Positions 1-5,042 of a stretch of DNA of 5,042 nt are shown here, piece by piece. The position numbers and the translations under genes are program-made. Position 1 is the stretch's first letter. Each line of letters opens with the position of its first letter. Under the pieces are notes generated by a model. The model saw only the letters and a program-made list of their open reading frames with translations. It had not been told where the DNA came from and did no database searches. Source of the stretch: Quisquiliibacterium sp. (GTDB lineage: Bacteria > Pseudomonadota > Gammaproteobacteria > Burkholderiales > Burkholderiaceae_E); the NCBI GenBank assembly GCA_023257915.1, contig JALRBB010000149.1:1-5042 (forward strand), in the 5' to 3' direction.

Positions 1-126
1 AATGACCTGCGTGCACGTGAGTTTTACGAGAAGCCCACCGCCGAGCGCAAGCGCAAGAAAGCCGCTGCTGTAAAGCGTCACTACAAGCGCGTTCGCAGCC
101 AGATGCTGCCTGCTCGCAAGTACTAA
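1..126 (+). CDS. rpsU: 30S ribosomal protein S21, C-terminal part (5' end outside window)
   Basis: Frame 1 is open from the first base and ends at TAA 124-126. It encodes 41 residues that include [24 protein letters not shown] and a C-terminal ARKY. This is the highly conserved basic tail of S21. The family is usually about 70 residues, so roughly the first 29 lie upstream of the window. S21 is a small basic protein of the 30S subunit that sits near the 3' end of 16S rRNA and helps initiate translation on mRNAs. Nothing looks broken. It is followed after 19 bp by the YqeY-like gene with no hairpin or T-run between them, which suggests read-through into the downstream genes. Confidence 0.96.
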   Translation, partial: NDLRAREFYEKPTAERKRKKAAAVKRHYKRVRSQMLPARKY

Positions 127-145
127 ATCCCCTGCGCTCAAGCCA

Positions 146-607
146 TTGAGCAGCATCAAAGCAAGGCTGGCCGACGACATCAAGTCGGCCATGCGCGCCA
201 AAGACTCGCAGCAGCTCACCACCCTCCGGCTGGTCAGCGCTGCGATCAAACAAAAAGAAGTTGACGACCGAGTAGAACTCGACGACCCAGCCGTGCTGGC
301 GGTCATCGAGAAGATGGTCAAGCAGCGCAAAGACGCCATCGAGCAGTTCAGCGCCGGCGGTCGCCAAGACCTGGTCGACAAAGAATCCGCCGAACTCCTG
401 CTGCTCACCGGTTACCTGCCCGCCCAGTTGTCCGCCGAAGAGATCGCTCAGGTGATTGATGCGGCCATTGCGCAGGTGGCAGCAGACGGTGCCAGCGGCC
501 CAGCCGCCATGGGCAAGGTCATGGCCAGGATCAAGCCTCAGCTGGCTGGTCGTGCCGACATGGGTTTGGCCTCTCGCCTTCTCAAAGACAAACTCGCCCA
601 GTCCTGA
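146..607 (+). CDS. GatB/YqeY domain-containing protein
   Basis: The 153-residue product has the full set of YqeY-family signatures: MRAKD (16-20), LRLVSAAIKQKEVD (27-40), a Lys-rich helix MVKQRKDAIEQF (57-68), GRQDLVDKE (72-80), YLPAQLS (90-96), and a tail with MGKVM (122-126), KPQLAGRAD (130-138) and SRLLK (143-147). Its length is typical of the family. The fold matches the C-terminal tail domain of GatB, the subunit of Asp/Glu-tRNA amidotransferase that contacts tRNA. The free-standing protein has no firmly established reaction, though a tRNA-linked role is often suggested. The start is TTG 146, because homology begins right there and no in-frame ATG occurs before Met16 (191). No good ribosome binding site precedes it, so translation may be coupled to rpsU, whose stop is 19 bp upstream. 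It is a common neighbour between rpsU and dnaG outside the enterics. Confidence 0.93.
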   Translation: MSSIKARLADDIKSAMRAKDSQQLTTLRLVSAAIKQKEVDDRVELDDPAVLAVIEKMVKQRKDAIEQFSAGGRQDLVDKESAELLLLTGYLPAQLSAEEIAQVIDAAIAQVAADGASGPAAMGKVMARIKPQLAGRADMGLASRLLKDKLAQS

Positions 608-634
608 GCTCGGGACCGGTGTCAAAATAAGGCC

Positions 635-2554
635 ATGATCCCCCAGGCCTTCATCGACACGCTGCTTCAACGCGTCGACATTGTCGAGCTCGTCGGCAGT
701 TACGTTCAGCTCAAAAAAGCAGGTATCAACTACAGTGGGCTTTGCCCCTTTCACACCGAAAAATCACCGTCCTTCACGGTGAGCGCCAGCAAGCAGTTCT
801 ATCACTGCTTTGGCTGCGGTGCGCATGGCTCGGCGATCGGCTTTCTGATGGAGCATTCCGGGCTGTCGTATGTCGAAGCGATCCGCGATCTGGCGCAGTC
901 GGTCGGCATTCCGGTGCCCGACGAAGGGCCGTCGGCGAACCGGGAGCAGGCTCGCGCACCGGGTCTGATCGAGTTACTCGCCCGCGCCGAGCGCTTCTAC
1001 CGTGACCGTCTGAAGGACTCGACACGGGCAGTCGACTATCTGAAGGGACGCGGATTGAGTGGTCGCACCGCTGCCCGCTTCGGCATCGGTTATGCGCCAG
1101 AAGGATGGCGCCCCTTGCAGGCGGCGATGCCCGATTACGCGGCACCCGAACTGCTCGAGGTAGGGCTGGTGATCGAGTCACAGGGGAAGGCGGGCGAGCA
1201 CTCTGGCAACGCTGGCAACGCCGGCGGGGCTGGCCCTGCGCAACCAGCCGGGCCGGCCAGGCGCTACGACAGGTTCCGTGACCGGATCATGTTTCCGATC
1301 CGTAATCCCCGCGGTCAGGTGATCGGGTTCGGTGGCCGGATCATCGACAGCGGCGAACCCAAGTACATGAACTCGCCGGAAACGCCGCTGTTCTCGAAGG
1401 GACGCGAGTTGTACGGGTTATTCGAGGGCCGTGATGCATTGCGTCAGGCCAACTGCGCGATTGTTGTCGAGGGCTACATGGATGTCGTGATGCTTGCCCA
1501 GCACGGTGTGGCGAACTGTGTCGCAACCCTTGGCACCTCGACGACGCCTGACCATGTGCGCAAGCTGCTTCGGGTGGTCGATCGGGTGGTCTTCTCGTTC
1601 GACGGGGACTCGGCCGGTCGCAAGGCCGCCTGGCGCGCGTTGCAGGCCTGTTTGCCAGAGGCGGCTGACACCAAGCGGATGGAGTTCCTGTTTCTGCCGC
1701 CTGAGCATGACCCGGACAGCTACGTCAGGGAGCATGGGCCGCAGGGTTTCGAGGCATTGCTGGCGCAGGCTCTGCCGCTGTCCGAATTCATGATCCAGGA
1801 ATTGTCGGCTCAGGTGGACCTGGCCGAGCCCGAAGGCAGGGCGCGCTTTCTTGCGCTTGCACAGCCGATGCTTCAGGCCCTGCCGCCAGCCGCGTTCCGG
1901 TTGCAGTTGGTGCACCGGGTCGCCGACGTCGCCGGGGTCGCGGCATCCGAACTGGGGCAGCTTCTTGCGGCCGCTCCCTCGGGGCATCGTGCAGCCACCG
2001 GCGGGGCGCCGAAGTCAAGCGGCCCGCCCTGGGGAAATGAGACCGCAGGCGAACCCGCTTCGGCGCGCGCGGGAAAAACCGGCCGGCCGGGTTGGCGCGA
2101 GCGCTCCTTCGCGACGGCTCCCGCCGGCAGGCCGGCATTGCGCCCAAGAGCCGCTCCGCCGTCGCTGCCGCGCAGAATCCGTCTGCTGTCCGCGCTGCAT
2201 CCGGCTCTCGCAATCGAGCCCCCGGCGGCCGAGTTTCTCCCGGCAGAGGTGCTGGACTGGCTCGCTCTGGTGCGTGAGCAACCAGCGGGAAGCGCATTTG
2301 CGGTCATTTGCGAGGGATTGCGTGAGCAGATGCCCGATCTGATCGCGGGTCTAGAGCGCGATGCGGCAGCGGATCGCTCGATGGTCGCGGAAATGTCGCT
2401 GGACGAGGCGCGGGCAGAGTTCGACGGAGCCCTCGCGCAGCTGCGGGATCGAAGCATCCGGGATGAGCTTGATGCGATCGTCGCCCGGGGAATGCAAACC
2501 GAAGCGGACCGTGCGCGTTATCAGCAATTGCTGGCTCTCAGGGCTCGCGCGTGA
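635..2554 (+). CDS. dnaG: DNA primase DnaG
   Basis: The 639-residue product is DnaG, which makes the short RNA primers for lagging-strand and origin synthesis and is recruited by the replicative helicase DnaB. The domains in order are as follows. The N-terminal CHC2 zinc finger has ligands C37, H40, C58 and C61, within CPFH and CFGCGAHG. The RNA-polymerase core includes YDRFRDRIMFPI (211-222), whose basic residues help hold the template. The TOPRIM metal site has E279 in VVEGYMD, D323 and D325 in DGDSAGR, and DPD (359-361). A Pro/Ala/Gly/Arg-rich linker spans about 448-512, and a helical helicase-binding C-terminus spans about 515-639. All key residues are present, so it should be active. ATG 635 matches the usual family start; the only Shine-Dalgarno-like bases (AAGG 629-632) sit just 2 nt before it. 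E. coli DnaG is 581 residues, and the excess lies in the linker and in a Gly/Ala-rich insert at about 181-210. Confidence 0.97.
   Translation: MIPQAFIDTLLQRVDIVELVGSYVQLKKAGINYSGLCPFHTEKSPSFTVSASKQFYHCFGCGAHGSAIGFLMEHSGLSYVEAIRDLAQSVGIPVPDEGPSANREQARAPGLIELLARAERFYRDRLKDSTRAVDYLKGRGLSGRTAARFGIGYAPEGWRPLQAAMPDYAAPELLEVGLVIESQGKAGEHSGNAGNAGGAGPAQPAGPARRYDRFRDRIMFPIRNPRGQVIGFGGRIIDSGEPKYMNSPETPLFSKGRELYGLFEGRDALRQANCAIVVEGYMDVVMLAQHGVANCVATLGTSTTPDHVRKLLRVVDRVVFSFDGDSAGRKAAWRALQACLPEAADTKRMEFLFLPPEHDPDSYVREHGPQGFEALLAQALPLSEFMIQELSAQVDLAEPEGRARFLALAQPMLQALPPAAFRLQLVHRVADVAGVAASELGQLLAAAPSGHRAATGGAPKSSGPPWGNETAGEPASARAGKTGRPGWRERSFATAPAGRPALRPRAAPPSLPRRIRLLSALHPALAIEPPAAEFLPAEVLDWLALVREQPAGSAFAVICEGLREQMPDLIAGLERDAAADRSMVAEMSLDEARAEFDGALAQLRDRSIRDELDAIVARGMQTEADRARYQQLLALRARA
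1203..1220 (+). repeat. Two tandem copies of a 9-nt unit inside dnaG
   Basis: CTGGCAACG occurs twice back to back (1203-1211 and 1212-1220). The following bases continue as degenerate, GC-rich copies. This encodes part of the Gly/Asn/Ala-rich insert in DnaG (about residues 190-200). The pattern suggests the insert grew by slippage or short duplication at the DNA level. Confidence 0.7.
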
Positions 2555-2560
2555 TATCAT
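2552..2560 (+). promoter_or_regulatory. Candidate extended -10 promoter for rpoD
   Basis: TGATATCAT is seen here. TATCAT (2555-2560) matches the sigma-70 -10 consensus at five of six positions, and the TG of an extended -10 element lies one base upstream (2552-2553). The TGA of this element is also the dnaG stop codon. No good -35 hexamer lies 16-18 bp upstream, which is common for extended -10 promoters. A start near 2566-2568 would give an rpoD leader of about 350 nt. That an independent rpoD promoter sits here is inference; read-through from dnaG is also possible. Confidence 0.4.
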
Positions 2561-2596
2561 AGTCGGTTCCACATTGCATCTTGTTTCGAAGTCGCC

Positions 2597-2611
2597 CTTC
2601 CGGGACGGAAG
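2597..2611 (+). other. Small perfect hairpin in the rpoD leader
   Basis: CTTCCG (2597-2602) and CGGAAG (2606-2611) are exact inverted repeats around a GGA loop. The stem does not extend further, and no run of T follows, so it is not a classic terminator. It could be an RNA structural element or a processing site in the dnaG-rpoD transcript. Confidence 0.4.
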
Positions 2612-2633
2612 CCCAGGACTGCGTCCGAAATAA

Positions 2634-2663
2634 CAGTCGCAACATCGAGCAGTCGCAACATCG
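2634..2663 (+). repeat. 14-nt direct repeat in the rpoD leader
   Basis: CAGTCGCAACATCG occurs at 2634-2647 and again at 2650-2663, giving a 16-bp period with two spacer bases (AG). The copies are identical. The spacing is one and a half helical turns, so the copies would lie on opposite faces of the DNA. It may be a recent small duplication or a pair of protein sites; the sequence does not decide between them. Confidence 0.65.
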
Positions 2664-2774
2664 GCAAAGTTGGGCAGGGGCTTGAAGGTGCGGCAGCGCG
2701 TGACTCTGGGCTCTCCCGCACGGTTCGATAAAGCGGGGCGCCGCGCGAGTGCGACAAAGCGGGGGCGTGGCGTG

Positions 2775-2815
2775 ACCTGTGAGATCGGGGCCCTGGCAGG
2801 CATGTGCTGACAGGT
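2775..2815 (+). other. Weak dyad ACCTGT/ACAGGT upstream of rpoD
   Basis: ACCTGT (2775-2780) and ACAGGT (2810-2815) are inverted copies separated by 29 nt, and the right arm runs into TTTT (2815-2818). A second, imperfect stem can form inside (about 2794-2798 with 2805-2809, using G-U pairs). It has some look of an attenuator, but the loop is long and the T-run short. Confidence 0.2.
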
Positions 2816-2841
2816 TTTACGGTCCGAATGCGACCGATTCG

Positions 2842-2919
2842 ATGAGCGTCGTACGGCAGTGCAGGCGACATAGACGAGATTCGATCAAGACACCAACCAA
2901 GAAGGCGACCTCAAGGTGA
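2842..2919 (+). other. Possible 25-codon leader ORF overlapping the rpoD start
   Basis: ATG 2842 opens a 25-codon frame that ends at TGA 2917-2919, which overlaps the GTG 2916 candidate start of rpoD in the form GTGA. The ATG itself overlaps the stop of an even shorter frame (ATG 2828 to TGA 2843-2845) in the form ATGA. The predicted peptide is basic, with MSVVRQCRRHRRD at its front. There is no clear Shine-Dalgarno sequence before either ATG. It could couple translation into rpoD or be chance; I favour chance slightly. Confidence 0.2.
2901..2919 (+). promoter_or_regulatory. Competing ribosome binding sites that decide the rpoD start
   Basis: Two in-frame GTG codons lie close together. GAAGG (2901-2905) sits 10 nt before GTG 2916. 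AAGGTGA (2913-2919) fits the AGGTGA end of the full anti-Shine-Dalgarno pairing and lies 8 nt before GTG 2928. Either is workable. No in-frame ATG exists between the upstream in-frame stop (TAG 2871-2873) and these codons. Confidence 0.45.
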
Positions 2920-5042
2920 GCAGCAAGGTGACCAGCAAAGCAGCGAAAAAAGCGACGAAGGCTACGAAGGCGACGAAGGCAACTCAATCGACGCCGGTGA
3001 CGAAAGTGGCTAAATCGACTGCGGCGACGAAAGCGTCCGCAGCGGCCAAGACGAGCGCCAAGACATCGGTTGCAAAGTCAGTGGCTGCAAAGTCAGCAGC
3101 TGCAAAGTCAGCGACCGCCAAACCAGTAGGCTCGTCCGCGAAAAAACCAGCCGCCGGCAAGTCGGTGTCGGTCAAGGCGGGTCCTGCGAAAGCTGCAAGT
3201 GCGGCGAAGGCCGCTGGCGGCAAAGCCACTACCTCGAAGGCCTCCGCCAAGCCGGTTGCGAAGCCCGCCAAGCCGACCCTGGCCAAGGGCAAACCAGCGA
3301 CCAACGCGAAGGCGGCAGCCGCCGTCAAGCCCGCTGCGAAGCCGGTCACCGCCAAGGCACCGGCATCCAAGACAGCTGCGAAGCCGGTCACTGCCAAGGC
3401 ACCAGCATCCAAGACAGCATCGACCAAGTCCGCGGCAAAACCTGCCAAGCCGGCGAGCGCAGAAAAACCGGCAAAAGTGGCAAAGCCGGGAAAGTCTGCC
3501 AAGGCAGATCAGGCCACCGCTCAAGAGCGCGTCGACGCGTTGCCGCTCGAACAGCAGCCGCAGGCGGCTAACGCCAAGCCGGCGAAGGCCAAGGGCGCCA
3601 AGCGTGGTCCGAAACCCGGGGGGCGCGGAAAAGCTGGTCGCAAGCCGAGTGCCGGCAGCCAGGGTGACGACGAAGTGTTTGACCTTGAGGCAGATGATTC
3701 GAGCTTCGATAGCGACGACAGCGTCGACGACGCTGATGGCGCAACCGAGGTTGATGTTCCCGATGAGCCGACGCCGGCCCCGTCCAAATCGCGCCGTGGT
3801 GCGCGGGCAAAGGAAAAGGCGCTGCTCAAGGAGTTCGGCGGCAAGCAGGGAATGTCCGACGCTGACCGTGAACTCACGTTCACCAAGCTCAAGCAACTGA
3901 TCAAGTTCGGCAAGGAGCGCGGCTTCCTGACCTATGTCGAGATCAACGACCAGTTGCCCGACGATGTCATCGATGCCGAATCGATCGAGACGATTGTCGG
4001 CACGTTTAAAGACATGGGTATCGCGGTCTTCGACCAAGCCCCGGACGCCGAGACCCTGCTGATCAGTGACCAGCCGGCCGTGGTCGCTAGCGACGACGAT
4101 GCCGAGGAAGAAGCCGAAGCCGCGCTGTCAACGGTCGACTCCGAATTCGGTCGCACCACCGATCCGGTCCGCATGTACATGCGGGAAATGGGTTCGGTCG
4201 AACTGCTGACTCGCGAAGGCGAGATCGAGATCGCCAAGCGGATCGAGGACGGGTTGAAGCACATGGTGCAGGCCATTTCTGCCTGTCCGACCACGATCCA
4301 CGAAGTGCTGACCCATGCCGACAAGATCGGGCAGGGCACGATGCGCATCGACGAGGTGGTTGACGGCATCATCGACCCAGATGCCGAGGAAGAAGATTTC
4401 CGCCCCGGTGCCGGGATGTCGGCTGCCGACGCCGAGCAAGATGACGACGACGAAGGTGCAGCTGGCCGCGCACAGGCGGCCCGACTCGAAAAGCTCAAGG
4501 TCGAGGCGATGGAACGCTTCGTTGCGATCGGCAGCTGGTTCGAGAAGATGAAGCTCGCCTACGAGAAGGAAGGCTACAACTCGCGCAACTACGTGAAGGC
4601 GCAGGAAGCGATCCAGTCCGAACTGATGACGATCCGCTTCACCGCGAAGATGGTCGAGCGTCTTTGCGATACGCTGCGCGGCCAGGTCGATGAGGTGCGC
4701 AAGCTCGAGCGGGCGATCCGTGACGTCTGTATCGAGCGCGCCGGAATGCCGCGTCAGGATTTCATTGCGAGCTTCCCTGGTAACGAGACCAATCTGAACT
4801 GGTCTGAAGCCTTGGTCGCTGCCAGCCCGTCCTACAGCGAAGTGCTATTGCGCAATATTCCCGCTATCCAGGATCTGCAGCAGCGGCTGATCGACCTGCA
4901 GGCGAGCGTGGTTCTGCCACTGCCCGATCTGAAGGAAATCAACCGGCGCATGACGGCTGGCGAGACCAAGGCGCGCAAGGCTAAGCGCGAAATGACCGAA
5001 GCCAACCTGCGCCTGGTGATTTCGATCGCCAAGAAATACACC
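2916..5042 (+). CDS. rpoD: RNA polymerase primary sigma factor RpoD (sigma-70), N-terminal two thirds; 3' end outside window
   Basis: The frame is open from 2874 to the window end, giving 709 codons from GTG 2916 (GTG 2928 is an equal alternative). RpoD joins core RNA polymerase and recognises housekeeping promoters. Seen in order: a Lys/Ala-rich tail (1 to about 228), an Arg/Gly/Lys patch (about 229-245), an acidic stretch (about 251-284), region 1.1 (about 317-385, with LKQLIKFGKERGFLTYVEIN), region 1.2 (about 405-440, with DPVRMYMREMG), the non-conserved region containing an acidic patch (489-513) and FPGNETNLNW, and the beginning of region 2 (673-709, with INRRM, AKREMTEANLRLVISIAKKY). 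The core-binding remainder of region 2 and regions 3 and 4 lie beyond the window. E. coli region 1.1 starts near residue 5, so about 310 residues are extra. Extended Lys/Ala-rich RpoD N-termini are known in Burkholderiales, but this one looks long. Expression probably comes from read-through plus a leader promoter. Confidence 0.95.
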   Translation, partial: MSSKVTSKAAKKATKATKATKATQSTPVTKVAKSTAATKASAAAKTSAKTSVAKSVAAKSAAAKSATAKPVGSSAKKPAAGKSVSVKAGPAKAASAAKAAGGKATTSKASAKPVAKPAKPTLAKGKPATNAKAAAAVKPAAKPVTAKAPASKTAAKPVTAKAPASKTASTKSAAKPAKPASAEKPAKVAKPGKSAKADQATAQERVDALPLEQQPQAANAKPAKAKGAKRGPKPGGRGKAGRKPSAGSQGDDEVFDLEADDSSFDSDDSVDDADGATEVDVPDEPTPAPSKSRRGARAKEKALLKEFGGKQGMSDADRELTFTKLKQLIKFGKERGFLTYVEINDQLPDDVIDAESIETIVGTFKDMGIAVFDQAPDAETLLISDQPAVVASDDDAEEEAEAALSTVDSEFGRTTDPVRMYMREMGSVELLTREGEIEIAKRIEDGLKHMVQAISACPTTIHEVLTHADKIGQGTMRIDEVVDGIIDPDAEEEDFRPGAGMSAADAEQDDDDEGAAGRAQAARLEKLKVEAMERFVAIGSWFEKMKLAYEKEGYNSRNYVKAQEAIQSELMTIRFTAKMVERLCDTLRGQVDEVRKLERAIRDVCIERAGMPRQDFIASFPGNETNLNWSEALVAASPSYSEVLLRNIPAIQDLQQRLIDLQASVVLPLPDLKEINRRMTAGETKARKAKREMTEANLRLVISIAKKYT
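2955..2981 (+). repeat. Three tandem ACG-AAG-GCN units in rpoD
   Basis: The 9-nt unit ACGAAGGCN is repeated at 2955-2963, 2964-2972 and 2973-2981, encoding Thr-Lys-Ala three times (residues 14-22). The copies differ only at the third base of the Ala codon. Confidence 0.75.
3069..3110 (+). repeat. Three copies of a GCAAAGTCA-containing unit in rpoD
   Basis: TGCAAAGTCA recurs at 15-nt spacing, ending at 3080, 3095 and 3110. It encodes VAKS, VAAKS and AAAKS. The shared codon choice (GCA AAG TCA, otherwise uncommon in this GC-rich gene) points to copying at the DNA level rather than only amino acid preference. Confidence 0.7.
3333..3416 (+). repeat. 42-nt tandem duplication in rpoD
   Basis: The unit at 3333-3374 is repeated directly at 3375-3416. 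The copies differ at two bases (ACC/ACT and CCG/CCA), both third codon positions. Each encodes AAKPVTAKAPASKT (residues 140-153 and 154-167), so the peptides are identical. The duplication keeps the frame and appears fairly recent, with only silent drift since. Confidence 0.9.

Larger units (their letters stand above)
2555..2915 (+). other. dnaG-rpoD intergenic leader, no convincing gene
   Basis: These 361 bp lie between the dnaG stop and the first credible rpoD start. Reading frames on either strand give arginine/serine/proline-rich products with no recognisable family, as expected of chance open frames in GC-rich DNA. The stretch holds a candidate promoter at its left end, a perfect 6-bp hairpin (2597-2611), a 14-nt direct repeat (2634-2663), a loose repeat of the form GAYAAAGCGGGG (2727-2740 and 2753-2767), a weak dyad (2775-2815), and short overlapping mini-ORFs near rpoD (2828-2919). 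No hairpin is followed by a convincing T-tract, so I do not call a terminator. The length suggests a structured 5' leader involved in rpoD expression, but this is inference. Confidence 0.6.

Noticed and set aside
1418..1987. 189-codon minus-strand open frame opposite dnaG
   Set aside because: It overlaps the conserved TOPRIM region on the sense strand and has no recognisable domain; it is a shadow of dnaG codon bias.
2681..2712. CTTGAAG as the -35 of a heat-shock (sigma-32) promoter, as known near rpoD in E. coli
   Set aside because: No CCCCAT-like -10 element follows at 13-17 bp.
2775..2818. Rho-independent terminator between dnaG and rpoD
   Set aside because: The stem is only 6 bp with a 29-nt loop and four T residues, too weak to call; kept only as a low-confidence dyad.
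2807..2835. Promoter with CTGACA as -35 close to rpoD
   Set aside because: The hexamer is close to consensus, but no A/T-rich -10 lies 16-18 bp downstream.
2557..2871. Minus-strand open frame in the rpoD leader containing GFRPGR, a motif seen in group II intron reverse transcriptases
   Set aside because: Only six residues match, no YADD box or other reverse transcriptase motif is present, and the rest is Arg/Ser/Pro-rich. A CGCACGGTTC sequence at about 2717-2726 that recalls group II introns is on the other strand, so the two do not form one element.
3199..3900. 233-codon plus-strand open frame rich in Arg and Pro
   Set aside because: It is the out-of-frame reading of the rpoD tail (AAG/GCC codons read as Arg/Pro/Ser codons), with no independent start signal or domain.
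3108..4037. A 309-codon open frame on the minus strand
   Set aside because: It lies wholly opposite rpoD and its Leu/Gly/Arg/Cys-rich product mirrors the Lys/Ala codons of the tail. Long antisense frames are expected where the sense strand is rich in AAG and GCN codons.

Overview
This window is a stretch of the bacterial macromolecular-synthesis locus, all on the + strand: the 3' end of rpsU (ribosomal protein S21), a GatB/YqeY-domain gene, dnaG (primase), a leader of about 360 bp, and the first two thirds of rpoD (primary sigma factor), which runs off the right edge. The gene order, the high GC content, the DnaG start (MIPQAFIDTLLQRVD), and an RpoD with a long Lys/Ala-rich N-terminus all suggest a betaproteobacterium, most likely Burkholderiales. 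That placement comes from remembered family features, not from a search.

Layout. 1-126 is the C-terminal 41 codons of S21. After 19 bp comes the YqeY-like gene (146-607, TTG start), and after 27 bp comes dnaG (635-2554). The short gaps hold no terminator, so these three genes are probably co-transcribed. 2555-2915 has no convincing gene. It holds a candidate extended -10 promoter laid over the dnaG stop codon, a small perfect hairpin, a 14-nt direct repeat and a weak dyad. rpoD starts at GTG 2916 or GTG 2928 and is open to the window end at the start of sigma region 2.

How the genes work together. S21 belongs to the 30S ribosomal subunit and assists translation initiation, DnaG makes the RNA primers for replication, and RpoD directs RNA polymerase to housekeeping promoters. 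The locus therefore ties together translation, replication and transcription. The YqeY protein has an amidotransferase-type tail domain and an uncertain role.

The most unusual part is the front of RpoD. About 310 residues precede the conserved region 1.1. The first ~200 are almost purely Lys/Ala/Thr/Ser/Pro/Val/Gly, with no Arg before residue 205, no acidic residue before 183, and no aromatic residue before about 254. They resemble a bacterial histone-H1-like tail. An Arg/Gly/Lys patch and then a strongly acidic segment follow. The tail shows DNA-level tandem duplications, including a 42-nt unit present twice with only synonymous differences. I found no mobile element, CRISPR array, tRNA or rRNA, and no wholly new gene system. 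The novelty here is in the RpoD extension and in the rpoD leader.
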